A stretch of 64,000 nucleotides of DNA, from positions 5,743,695 through 5,807,694 of the forward strand of contig CM021315.1 of NCBI GenBank assembly GCA_010645155.1. The letters run 5' to 3'. Shown here in pieces: positions 49,201-61,124 of this stretch. The stretch's first letter is position 1. Every line of letters begins with the position of its first letter. The notes beneath the pieces were generated by a model, which was not told the DNA's origin, made no database searches, and worked only from the letters and a program-made list of their open reading frames with translations. The DNA comes from Tigriopus japonicus. Taxonomy: Eukaryota > Arthropoda > Copepoda > Harpacticoida > Harpacticidae. The position numbers were made by a program, and so were the translations under genes.

Positions 49201-51220
49201 TGATTAACGATGGATATGCTTGGGAGCGACGCTTATTACGTTCTTTTGTGTTCCAATTCGATCAGCTTCCTTGTACACGAATGGGACAACGACAACCTTT
49301 TACATACAGTAGCTTCAAGCTTTGGCCCCAAGGCCTTCTTCTCAGAGCAGCCACCTAGCTAGAGATACTGTCAAGTTAGTCAGCCTTCAAACAGTTGGTC
49401 AGGGCCAATGGTAGTACGACCCAACCACTCGTGATGGAACACACTGCCTACCTTGGTCCTTAGCTCTGGAATCACTTCACTCCGTCCGTAGCACCCTTGT
49501 GGAACAAGTTTCTCCAAGGAATGAAGAAAGCACGGGGGAAGAATTGCAAGTGCGCTTTCCAGGCCTCAAGGTTTCGTGTGGCTTCTTGGGCCTTGACAGA
49601 CTTGCCTTACTTAAATTCTTGGCAAGAGCTTTTAGAGACTTGGGGCAGGAGATTCTCAAGTTTGCTGTTGTCTATTCCAGGATATTGAGGGAGAAAATCA
49701 AACCTTCATTCCCACTTTCTGTCTGTCTACTTCCCAACTTCCATAGAGCCTCCAGCCTTTAAAGGCCACACTTAGTGGCAGTTCCATGGAAACTCGATCA
49801 GAATCGAGGAATCAATTTTCTGCATCCTTGAAATAACCTGAGCACCTTTTAAAAGTAAACTATTTCACTTTCATATAATACTAATTATGTATTTCAGGTG
49901 TTATGAGTGACTTTCTAATAAACGATATTAATCTCATTTTTATACATTATTCCTAGGAGCCGTCATCTAGCGACGCATTTTTAAGCAGAATTTTTTTTTT
50001 CAGAAATGCTATCATGGCCCCAGGTAAGTGGTATTAACGAAGCTCGTGGTCCCATGAGGTTCTTTTGGTCTAAACATTTATCACCTTGGTCAATAATGGA
50101 TGTGTAGGAGTTTTTTCACTCTAAGAACAAAAAATATTGTAACACGGACAAGAGGGTTAGGTTTTTCGAGTGAAGTTTCAACTTCAACGCACAATAGTTT
50201 TAAATTTTAGGATGATTATCACAAAGTATACATTTGAGCTTATGGTCGTCATCATTTTGGCAAGGTTTCTTTGAAAATAGAAATACCCTGCAATTAAGTC
50301 AATAATTCTTGAAAATACCACATGAGAAAATGTGATTGCCGATAAATGGGACGCCATTACATTCAGAATATTTATTTTTATTTTTGGCATCAATATAAAG
50401 GTTCTTATATCTTCAAATATCGTCAATGCCAACCAAACTGCATTTGAACAGCTAAAACGAGTTTCTCTAAGTACAAAGTCCATAAAGTCTTACCTCTTTT
50501 ATAAACGAAGCAGCCATGATTGGAAGTAAAGCGTGGTAAACTGACACGAAAGCGACCAACTAAGAAGCACCAAACAAATGAAATCAGATTAAAAGTGTAT
50601 AAAAATATAATACAAGTCACTAAAATCACTACAATCCTCCGATTCGTTGTCGGTTTTGAATTTTCGGATGGAGTGAGAACAGCTGAAAATCCAGGGCTTA
50701 ATGCTGCCAAATCAGAGCCAAAACGATATCTAAAACTCGACCCCAAGGCATTTCTGACCACCATAAATACCAATAACTCCTAAAGTATTGTAAATGAAAT
50801 GTCAAATATACCATGGATAGTACTATATGCTTTATAAAACTTTTATTCCTTAATGAATGATTTTGAAGTTCATGTACGCAGCTGTTTTTGAGTACGATGA
50901 GAACAATGTTTTAGGCAGCATGGGCTAAACAGTTCACACCGCCCTTAGACGGAGGGAATCACCTAATATTCCTTGGACCTGCCTTACTTCAAAACATTAT
51001 CTTGAGAATTAAGGCGATTCCTAAAAGATATGGAATCGAGGAAACGACTGCCAGATTCTCAAAGTTGTAAGCCAGCCAGTTCCAAATCCAGAAAAGAGGA
51101 CCAGAATCACGCCAAGGACCCCAAATTTAATCGCGAAGAACCACGTGAGACGACGAACTGTGATGCACGATGCAATCAGTGCCATTAGTGCTTCATAAAC
51201 AGATTTTGATGTGATTTCAG
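46253..51220. other. Intergenic region without a supported gene
   Basis: About 5 kb between reticulon and the Nova-like gene. Several short frames occur on both strands. The most protein-like are minus-strand stretches near 48938-49116 and hydrophobic ones at 50423-50773 and 51021-51200, but I could not link them by splice phase or recognise a family. No bounded repeat was identified. Confidence 0.4.
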
Positions 51221-51222
51221 GA

Positions 51223-53144
51223 ATGGAGGGCATGAGAGGACGGAATTTTATCAATGTCAAATTGCTGATTCCACCCAGGGCCGTGGGGTCCATTATGGGG
51301 AAAGGTGGAGAAGCTTTGAACCAATGGCAGATGAATGACCTCAAGGTGAAGATGTCAAGAGCCACATCCTTCTTCCCTGGTAGGTATTTGGTTTTTTAAC
51401 TTCAAACAATCTTTTAAAACATGTATTTAAGAAATAATGTTTATTGAAATGGCAAGAATGGTCTTTGATGTAACATAGATCTATTCGAACCAAGAATGGT
51501 CTTAAATAGTGATGGACCGACAGGGTTCTTAACCGAAACCAAAAGTTTCGGCCGAAAGCGGGATTAACCGAAACCGAAAGCAAACCGATTGCAAAATTTT
51601 GAGTATACAAAATTCACTTAATAATCAAATTGCTCATGTGTTGTGTGTTTTTTATGTTTTGGGTAGTCGCAAATTTAATGAGCTGGAAAACTTTAGTTTC
51701 AGAAGTTTTGAACCGAAAGTATCTTCGATTTTCTTGTCAAACTCCTGTCACGCATGTCTGCTTTCGGTTTTGGTGTATATAAAGCCTTAAGGTTTTGGTA
51801 GGCATGACACCGAAATTTCGGCTGTAATTTTGGCTGAAATCACTTTCGGTCCATTAGTAGTCTTAAATATCAAATTAGATCATGCGAAAATTCGTCGTAT
51901 TGTAACTTTGTTACGCAGCCAAATCAATATTACTTGGCTTGAAAAGGACCAAGATTGATTTAGATAAATTTGGTTTCATTATCTTAGGGACTTCAAGCCG
52001 CGTTTGTCTGTTAACTGGATGTGGTGAGAAGGTTCAAGAAGCGTTGGAAGCGTTTGCCATTAAGATTTGGTCCCGGAATGGAGCCATCGACACCGACCGC
52101 GATTTGTATCTGACCTTGGTTGTGCCCAATGAGACCGCTGGGTTAATTATCGGTACGAAAGGCCGTCAAATCAAATACATTTCCGAGACAAGTGGGGCCC
52201 AAGTGGTCTTGTCCCGGAAAGAAGATGATTATATCGTACAAGAGCGCCAAGTCACGGTCAGTGGAAGTAAATCGAGTGTCCTTAGAGCCGTCGACCTTAT
52301 CTTGCAACAAATCCATGATGATCCTTTCTCTGGAAGTTGTCTCACCGTGGACTATGATATGAACAAATCTCGATCCCGAGATGACAGGTCCATGAAAATG
52401 GCTCCTTCCAATCATCCAGCCATGGCGGATCCATCCTCTCTGGATCGATCAGACAAAAACTCGCCTTTCACGGTATCTTTGTCCTCCGGAGAATCGATGC
52501 ATTTAAAGTTGAAAATGGACGGGTCAAACTCGCATATTGATCCGAATCTGAGTGAACAGTATCTTCACGCGATTGGAAACTCGCTCCGTCATTCCGGATT
52601 CTATTCCCCCACGGCCATTGATGACACATTAAGGTCATTCTCCTCGCTGATCTCTCACGGGATTTTCCAATTTGAGTTCACTTGTAATCAAGGTCCCTCC
52701 CAATCCCCTTTTGTGGAGCCTCCCACTTCCGGAGCCATTCCCATGGACATTCCACCCCCGCCAATGGTCACGATCACCACAACATCGAATCCGAATTCGG
52801 ATGCGACATTTGTAAGCTATCAAAACCCTGCTTGGCCCGCCAATTCGGGTGGTCATGAAGCCATAAGTAATGTGAGTGAGCCTGAAGCCCGAGAAGAGGA
52901 AATCATCGAGATCGAAGACAGTGCAATTGGTTCAATCATGGGTCGAGGTGGACACATTCTGGTAGAGATCCAGAAGACTAGTCAGACCACGATTGTTATC
53001 TCCAGCATTGGCGTTTTTGCTCCCAACACGATGAATCGGATCGTTACAATTACGGGGACAAAGAAGGCTATTCAATACGCCAAGATGCTGATCCAAGAAC
53101 GAATCTCGAGGAACGAAAACTCCAGACGTCAAAATGCCAAATAA
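51223..53144 (+). CDS. Nova-like three-KH-domain RNA-binding protein
   Basis: Two exons, 51223-51379 and 51988-53144, join to 437 aa. Nova/pasilla proteins bind YCAY clusters and regulate alternative splicing in the nucleus. KH1 has GKGG at 26-29 and the Nova-like FFPGTSSRVCLLTG across the splice. KH2 has GTKG at 108-111 and ends in HDDPFSGSCLTVDY, close to Nova EDPQSGSCL. KH3 has GRGG at 371-374 near the C-terminus, separated by a long low-complexity linker. KH1 (MNDLKVKMSRATS) and KH3 (TSQTTIVISS) are divergent from vertebrate Nova, so it may be a paralog. The ATG lies 2 nt after an acceptor (GATTTCAG), so a 5' leader exon or spliced leader is expected. The intron carries a hAT-like MITE. 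Confidence 0.85.
51507..51859. mobile_element. hAT-like MITE, 353 bp, in the Nova-like gene intron
   Basis: The termini are TAGTGATGGACCGA at the left and, inverted, TACTAATGGACCGA at the right. They are flanked by a perfect 8-bp duplication GTCTTAAA (51499-51506 and 51860-51867). Both ends carry ACCGAAA/TTTCGGT motifs in inverted orientation. No transposase frame is present. Confidence 0.85.
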
Positions 53145-53253
53145 GAGAGTGAGGACTCGCGATGTCTTGTTTCATAGTGTATTTGATTTCGTTGATACAT
53201 TTCATAAAAATCTTGAGAAGAAGAAAAGAATATGAAGAATTGGGTTTCGGTGA

Positions 53254-55203
53254 TTAGTAATTTCTACGACGATCATGAGAAGCGAAGCGATTGTGATGAA
53301 GTTTTCTCTCGTAATGATGTTTGGAGCCAGTTGGTTGGGGTTGCTGAGTTGACGGAGTAACGTACTGGAACAAAACGATGACACAAGAATTTAGCTCCGA
53401 AGCGATTCACACCTGAACAAAGCATGCTGTAACAAAACAACTCAATATGCCAATTATGTATACCTGGAATGTCCTAGGTATCCTTAGACTTGATTAAAGC
53501 ATTCTTTCCATTCTTCGTCTGCACCTAAAAAAGCCGGACATGTAGACTAGGGTGTTTAAATTATGGTACATGAATTTACAGTGCGTAACTTGGGTATTCA
53601 AAATGGGTCTTTTATCATTCATGCAGTTGAAAGCTTCACGATTAAGCCACAGCTAGGTTATTTTTTCCTTTATTGAAAGGAAATCTAAACTTTATTGCAC
53701 TCCTGGGTAGCTCTTTCCTCGCAGTTAAATATCTACAGCACGTTTAGCAGATTTGGTGCGAGTCTTGTACATCTAGAGAGCCTTGACTACTTCTAGTAGT
53801 ACAACTTCTACTTGTGGAACCGCCTACCCTTTATCATTGTGGGAGTTCCTGGTTCAACTTACAGAGCTATTTGTCACCGGGGGTTTTCCAGTCAGCTCTA
53901 GCCGGTCAATGAGGTAGTCCAAGTTCAGGCGCTTCCTCCAAGCCAACTCTTCCAAGAAAATCCGCCAATTATCATAATCCACCCACTTGGAGCCCCTATA
54001 TCGAATATAGACCGCATTATTTTGTTCCTATGGCGACGGATTAACCTTTTTAAGCACCCAATCTTACTTGCTTATTTTTCGAAAATAAATGGCAGTGTCG
54101 GTAGTGGTGACGTTCCAGTTATCAATGACCCCAGCTTGTTTGAACCACTTTTCTGTCTGAGATAAAGTGATGAAGTCTCCTGTCGCCCTAGGTTCCCCAT
54201 ATCGAGCAAATCGGTCAAATTGGCGCCTTAATCCCGGTCGTGACAACAACATGGAGTATCTTCTCATCCTCAAACCACGACTCTCCACTTCAAAATGTGG
54301 TCCCCCTGATTTGCCCTTGTACCCAAAACGATAGTCTGGGTACTCAACAGGTGGAGGAGGGGGCACCGGGATCCGTTTTGATGTGGTTGGCTGCGGGTGA
54401 CTTGGCTGAGGTACCTCTTCCTCTTCAACACTGTCTTGGGATTCTTGGCGGGAACCTACGTCTTCTGGGCAATGTAAATACATGAGAACGATGGTTAGCA
54501 TACCTTTTCCTGATTTAGACCCAGTTTGCTTTATAAATTACCAAGCTTGGCTGGAACGCTTCTCTTGAACTTGCTTCGAAGATATTCGTCAGTGCTGATT
54601 CCCAGAACCTCCTCGACGTCCACTGCTTCCACTTCAGCGGGACCAATAACGACAGCGTCGATGATTGTTTGGTAAGTGTCTTCAAAGTTCCGGATCCTCA
54701 ATTGGTGAAGATTGTAGCGGAGGTTCTCGCAAATCCTAGACTGAGGATGGAGGCATTTGGTGTGATCATATGGCAAGTTGTTATTAGAAATGGGTGGCAG
54801 TTTTAGCCCATCGAGCCTCTGGCCAGGGCTTTCACGATCGTAACTCATATTGCGACCGTATCCCCTAAGGTCGTCCAATGATGGATGACGCGTGGGTCGG
54901 TCAAACATGAGTCCAGGCAAGGCAGTGTTTTTCCTGGAACAGAGTATTTTTGTTTAGACTATTTGAGGCTTTTGCCCAATTTAGGCCCTACCTCAACAAC
55001 GTGGGAGATAGTAGTTGGGTAAGGGTGGATGATGTGTTGGGAGTCGAGTTCCTAGACTCTTCACTAGCTTCTGTGATCACGTCCAAGTGCGACTGAGACT
55101 TCCAATGTCGGGGAACTAGTGGTCTTGGATGCTTCCGTCGCTTTGATTTTTGTTCTGGGGGTAAAAGATAAAATCCGACCTGAGAGGGGAGTTGCGGGGT
55201 CAT
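53254..55203 (-). CDS. TPPP (p25-alpha)-family protein with long N-terminal extension
   Basis: Exons 55203-54992, 54933-54542, 54464-54068, 53995-53863 and 53364-53254 join to 414 aa. TPPP/p25-alpha proteins bind and bundle microtubules. The domain lies in the C-terminal part (about 284-380): FARYGEPRATGDFIT, KWFKQAGVIDNWNVTTTDTA, YFRKISKGSKWVDYDNWRIF and LEELAWRK follow the p25-alpha pattern. The tail TGSKHHYERKLHHNRF echoes the conserved TGSHKERFD region. The first 280 residues are family-atypical and include an acidic stretch (SVEEEEVPQ) and a proline run (IPVPPPPPVEYPDY). An in-frame stop lies six bases upstream of the chosen ATG. The 3' end is convergent with the Nova-like gene, 109 bp apart. 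Confidence 0.78.
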
Positions 55204-57311
55204 GCCTCACATAGTTGCCCGTGAAACGTTTAGCAACCTTGCACACTTCTCCAGAGACCAAATAGGAATGAAGGCTCTCATTGGATTGTCTTGAGGGTCA
55301 AACCGAAGAACAGGCAAAGCTAAGGCCACGAGGCGTAAGCAAGGCCAAGAAGCGTTTTCACGGCAGTCCCCACCTGGCGACATTCGACGGGAGTATGAAA
55401 ATTAATAACCTGCTGCAACATTATGGAAGAATAAGGTTGCGAGTGCTCTACCATTCACCTTCAAGCATTTCAACCGCCAATTCCATGCAGTCTCGTGTCA
55501 TTTCTTAACCGAGTGACCCAGAAAAGTACAAATTTTAGAATAAAGGCCGCATCATCTACCAGAGCAAAGAGATGTATCTTATAGGTCATGCTCTTAGCAT
55601 TTAGCATCATATTTAAGGGTACGATTGTCGCGTTTTAAGAAAAAACGTCGTCCTTAATAATGTTCAGGCACCCCATGTGTGCTTTGGAACTATTTGGTTG
55701 GTCCATAGCAGTATCAGTTTAATCTCTTCAGTCATTTGGACCAAGAGAGTCTAGGTTCCAGCTCTTGGCTTTGTCAACTGAACGAAGGACTTGGCCTTGT
55801 TTCGAGTTACTCGAAAGCAAGAAACAATGCCAAAGGGCAAAGAAAGAAAATGGAGCGAGAATTTGGTCGTCAACTACAGACTGAACCACAATCAAAACCA
55901 ACGATCTGCATCGTATGTTGTTTACTTCTAGAATATTGATACCGGTACTCTGTCTATTCGTCGAATTTAATTCATCTCCCAAACAAACCAATTGCAGGCG
56001 TATCCGGGTTTTATTCCTCTATCTGTTTTTGTTTTTTTTCATTGTCATGCTGTTTCAGGCAAAATTAATTAAGGTCTTTCCAGTGAAGGTCAAATGGAAG
56101 CACGGTCGTTGCCTCGGATGTCAAGACGTTATTTCGTTATTTCTCCCTTTCACTCTCAAAAAACGGTCTCTATGTAATATTTGACATGATATAACTCTGG
56201 CTTGCACAAATTTGTCGTGTCATGATCGTTGCATCTTTTTCAAGCATTTACATTCCTCACAGATCATTATGTGATCTTTTGAACACAACAGTACTTGACC
56301 AAAATTGATTTGTTATTCGATCGACGAATGTAGTTCGATTGAACTCTACTAGTGCAATAAATGGCAGGTCGGCTCTAGTTCTTCGTGGTTTGTGTTTTTC
56401 CTTGAACCCTGCATCTGAAAGCGGAAAGATCTGAATCTGAAATCATTTGGAACACATTCAAAAGACCTTCACTTCATACCAACAGCCCCCTGACGCTTGG
56501 GTGTTTAAAATGTTTTACTCCAATCTAGAATTGGTCAAGATTCGAAAGTCTTGACCTAAAGTTTATCTTTCTCTACTAAATACTAATGTTGGGTCAAGTA
56601 AGTGCCTGTTTGGAACACAGTAAAATATAAATGACAAATGTGGATATTATCAACCTGGCCTTCATGGGGAATGGTTGTAAGCCTTATAACAAGACAACAT
56701 TAGTCTGTCAAAATATCTTGACCTTTGGACTCATCAACTTTACTCCTCTATTTTTGGTTCACTGAGCTCTCCCACAAGTAGAGTTATTTCGAGCTATGAC
56801 CTAAAAACTTGCTGTTATTATTCAACACCCAGTAGAAAGCTACCGGTTTTTGAAGCATTTTTGTTGGCTGGGTATGTAGTCGTTCAAGATTTCATCAGAT
56901 GTCGAGGCACCTTCCTCAAAAGAAGCAAGTCGCCAACTCACCATGGGTGGTGAATGGTATGGTGACCTTAGATTAGGGTATTTGCAACCCCCTTCGAGAA
57001 GTAGGCCACTCTTGCATTCATTTTCCGGAGGAAAGCCCACCCATTCATGGAAACCGAAGTCTCACTTGCAAATGGGACTCTTGCTTGAGTCACTGAGGCG
57101 ATTTTTGTATTTAGGTCAAGGGTTTACAAGCAACAGCGTTATTTTAAGCTCAGTAATTGCTAAATTATCGCCATGCACAATCAAGAGATCTAGCCTCAAA
57201 CCCCGGCTTAAAATCCAGAGCGTCCTAGTTTTCTAATTCTCCCAAGGTTGGTCTCAGTCGACATCAAATGATTTTATTTACAGGGTATTGACACAAGCAC
57301 ACATTTAACAA
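55204..57311. other. Intergenic, no gene seen
   Basis: Upstream region of the TPPP-like gene and downstream region of the first receptor gene. Short frames only; no motif, bounded repeat or RNA gene was recognised. Confidence 0.45.
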
Positions 57312-59089
57312 TTAGAATCGCTCTTTGGGAGGGTCTTGAGCTTGGCGTCTTTTGTTAGCAAGGAACATTTCTCGGTCCAATTTTTTGGCTCGAACAGCTT
57401 CTCGGTCCTGGCAACGTTGTTGTTCTTGGTTAAAGCGAAAGGTTGTCAGGATTGTCAATGGACTTCTCAAGGAGTTGACGAAAAGGCCGGAAAGAATCAG
57501 ACACAGGGCCTTGGTTCGCACGTCGAAGCTTGTGAAATTGATCAAAACTGCAGCGAGAAAGTATTCGACCAAGAGGAGGGCTGAGATCACCGTAGCCTTC
57601 ACGGGGACCGTTTGCCAGTTGGCCGACCCCGGATGCGTTTTCCTCGTAACCTCGGATGTCTCGTTAACAAGGTTGGATCTACAAGTATAAAAGAAAAAAT
57701 GCAATTCAATTCCCACAAAGTGTTTTTTCAATGGAGCTCTTCGTCGATCATCTCTCCTCTGAAGGTGCGGACAAAATAACGAAATTTTGCAAGCCAAGGT
57801 TCGGCAACGGCATTGGGGTTAAGGCACATTGAAGTTAAAATACAAGAAACTGATGGGTACAAAGGACCATAATTTAACGCTCACGGAGCACGAAGCCCAG
57901 CCCTAAATTTTCATAAATTTGGGACTGTTACAAAAGCTCTGGGGCCAACCAGAAATTGCCTCTGGTTTATGTCTCAGCCGTGGTGCAGTGGCTTTCGAAC
58001 TCTTGTGTAATCTTCAGTCTGATCTGGGTCATCACTCGCCCTTAAAGCATTATTATGAACAAAATGAAATGTGTTATATAAGGGCTTTGTTGTCATCTTA
58101 ACTGAAACAGAAAACCAATGATAAAGCTGTAGAGGTAAATTTGTTGAAGTTTCTGATTTCTAAAGAAAAAAAATACAGAGCTAATTTTTGAGCCAAGAAT
58201 CAGAAGAGACTTGCGTTAACTCTAATAACGACCAATGACAAAACAATAGCTGACATTTAAGCGCTATTTCGTTCCAAAAGGATGAATCAGACATTTTTTT
58301 TGCCTCCATGCCATTTTACAAGCTGAGCCAACTAGACTGCGCCTTCTGTGACCACATCCGGTCGATTCAATCACACATCTTTATCTCTATCATCTAACCC
58401 CTAACAATTAATCTTATGGTTAAAATATAGTTATAAGGTCATACTCATCTGAAACTCTCCGGATCAATCTGACCAATTTGTAGTCCGCGAGAAGTGACAC
58501 CAATGGAGGGATCAGCAACAGAAGGTTTAATAAGCGACTCTCGAGCACCATAGGTTCCCCTTTATCATGGTGCATGCAGTACTCTGTTGCAAAGGATATT
58601 GGCAATCCAGTGTGGATATGGTACCCATTAATGGCAACAAAGACCCCACAGTAGAACAACAACGAAATCTTGACCTTGCAAGCCAGACCTGGTGGCTCGG
58701 TTAGGTTAGGCTTATTAATGGCTCGAAGCCTAGAATTATTCAAGAATTGTATGATGGTAATAATTTTTGATTTTGCAATGGGCTTACCGTAGTATGGAAA
58801 TGTAGCTGGTGCAGATTGGTCCAATAACAAGTGGGAAAAAGTTCCCAAAATACAATGATTGGCATGGCAATGGCCCCTCCACAAGGCCTGTTTGAAGACT
58901 CACAAGCACTACGCTCTTTACTAAGGAACAAACGCAAGACAAGCAAGAGTCAGCAAAGATCAATTGGAACACACAATGACGCTTGAGGTTGATGTTGGAA
59001 CAAGCATACGAAAACCCTCTGATATTCATCAAAAGATCCAAGGTAACAAAAAACCATAAGACCAGAGTTTGAGTTTCTGTGACTATCAT
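57312..59089 (-). CDS. Divergent seven-transmembrane receptor, tandem copy 1
   Basis: Exons 59089-58788, 58729-58445 and 57678-57312 join in phase to 317 aa. Hydrophobic segments occur in a 7TM-like pattern: three in exon 1 (from LVLWFFVTLDLLM), about two in exon 2 (VKISLLFYCGVFVAING; LLNLLLLIPPLVSLLA) and two in exon 3 (VISALLLVEYFLAAVLI; ALCLILSGLFVNSL). The last segment runs into LRSPLTILTTFRF, then a basic cytoplasmic tail. No DRY or NPxxY motif is clear, so this is a divergent or orphan receptor. It is paralogous to the gene at 61125-62951, with the same three-exon structure and the same phase-2 introns. The exon 2 donor (GA|GTATGAC) is the weakest boundary. Confidence 0.7.
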
Positions 59090-61124
59090 GTTGTGTTGGT
59101 GACCAAAGCTAATCTGATATTGATGCGATTTGTGCGATGAGTTGAAGGATCAATTGGTTTAAGAGAAAATATATGAATAGACAGAGAAAACGAGAGCTAT
59201 GACGATGTGTTGTCAATCAGGATTTGGATTATAGAACCAAAGTTGGTCACCGTTACCAAGAAGTTAATCATATTAAAAATACAAATGGAAAAAGCGCAAA
59301 GCCAGGCATTTTCCAAAACAACTTGGTTTAATTTTCTTGTTTCTTTGTTCAGTGTCCTTGCTTTTTCTTTAACTGAAGTATTCATTTATCTCAAAAAAGA
59401 ACAACGGAGTAACTTGTTTCAAGGAACTTCTGAGAAGGAAAAAAAAGCCTTTTTGGGCCAAACTTCAAACCTTGTCACTAATATGGTCACAGTCTTCGTA
59501 ATTTTGGAAATTCGTCGGGCGATCAGCTTGTTAGTACGTATGTAAAGTTCCTTTTCGCAAAAATAGGGTGAATTGAAATTACGTAAGAAACACTTTTCAT
59601 AGATCAGAAAAACGATGTTGGAGACATTTTGTCTTAAAGAAAAAATTATTTTTCCACGAAACCCTGAGTAATCAAACTTAGGGCGAGTACAGGTGGTCAA
59701 AAAACACAAAAGTGGGGAGTTTGGGTAGCTAATGGATTGCTAAACTATGACTCTACCTTGCAATCTCGACGACAGACATTTAGTTTTCAAAAAGAATTAA
59801 ATCCATTGACATTTAACCAAATTCGAAATGTTTGTTCCATTAAAAAAGGGGTAGCGAGTGCTTTGGGACCTTTGGTCAGAACAATAAGTTTCAATCGAGG
59901 ATAGCTCTGAAATCAAGAAATTTTGCCCCTGTTTTGCCGCCCTCTAGTGGCGATTTGTGTAACCTTTTGTTAAACTTCTTCATAGGTGTTTTAGATTGTT
60001 TGAAAATAGGCTTGTTTCATGCCATTGCAAATCATGGTGTTTCTTTGAGCTAGTAAAGTTATTCTAAATTCCAAAAACTTTTGAGACCATTTAGTGTCCA
60101 ATCAATACCGTATATGTATCCGAGTTCTGTTAATTAGGTCACAGTCATAACGACAAAAAATGTAATAATTTTTCAAACCTCTTTCAGTAAAATGCTTGTT
60201 GTTCTGGTGTAGGTAGATTGAGATTTTATATTAAAAAAAAAACAATTCATGCACACAACTTTCGGGGCACAATACTGAAAGAGGGGAGCATTGACAAAAT
60301 TTCAAGCAAGTGCACATTTAATCCATGTCTAGGAATCAAAAAAAAGGTGACGAAAAATGTTTCTTCAGGAATGAATGTACAAAAAGAAAATGCGTCTGAA
60401 GTTTGCCTTTAACTTTAAGTTTATTAGGGCAATACAGATTACTTTTGACCCCACAAAATTAATACAATGGGAATTTTCCTACAGGTACAGTATCTAGAAA
60501 CGGTTTAGTACATTGAAAATCATGATTTAGGAAAAATGCCAAAAAGTGCATTCTTGCAAATATAAACACCAAACGTATCGAAAAGTGCCTTCGCAATTTT
60601 TGCCCGTCTCTATTAATGAACCTTCTCAAGTCAATGGCGCAAAATAGTTAAAACTGATCAAAACTTTGAAACTTGACAAATATTTACAACCAGATTTTAT
60701 GTAACTTTAAACCGATTTTTTGCGAATTCACCCATTTTCTACCAGAACTTGGGACTGTATAGTCAAACTAACATTCTAGAAAATCTTAATGACAAAAAGC
60801 TCTGAGCTATTCTTTTAATTCTTTTTCAACTTCGACAATACCCACAATATGGCGGAGGTCAAAACAGTACAGACGACTGAAAGTCTTGTTTTCAAAATAC
60901 AGACTGACGAAAAATCAATTTGTCATCAGAATACAGTTACTTATCAAAGTTTGTACCAGAGCTTCCTTCAATCTTAAAATTGAAAAACACTTAACTTATT
61001 GGTCTTGTTTGTCTGTAACTGATTCTCAAGGGTTTTACTGAAACTCGAGTATCCAAGTACAAATACATCATAATTACCTTTTCTAAAGTCAGCTCCCACA
61101 TTGATGTTGATTGCTCAACAGGAA
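59090..61124. other. Intergenic between the two receptor copies
   Basis: AT-rich. A plus-strand frame at 59207-59545 (112 codons) contains hydrophobic stretches, and the opposite strand is hydrophobic too, so I cannot tell coding from chance. No third receptor copy is recognisable. Confidence 0.4.

Noticed and set aside
50423..51200. Minus-strand hydrophobic frames upstream of the Nova-like gene
   Set aside because: The opposite strand is basic and AT-rich, which by itself yields hydrophobic minus-strand translation. No splice support.
59207..59545. 112-codon plus-strand frame between the receptor genes
   Set aside because: Has hydrophobic stretches but no similarity to either receptor copy, and the antisense frame is equally plausible.
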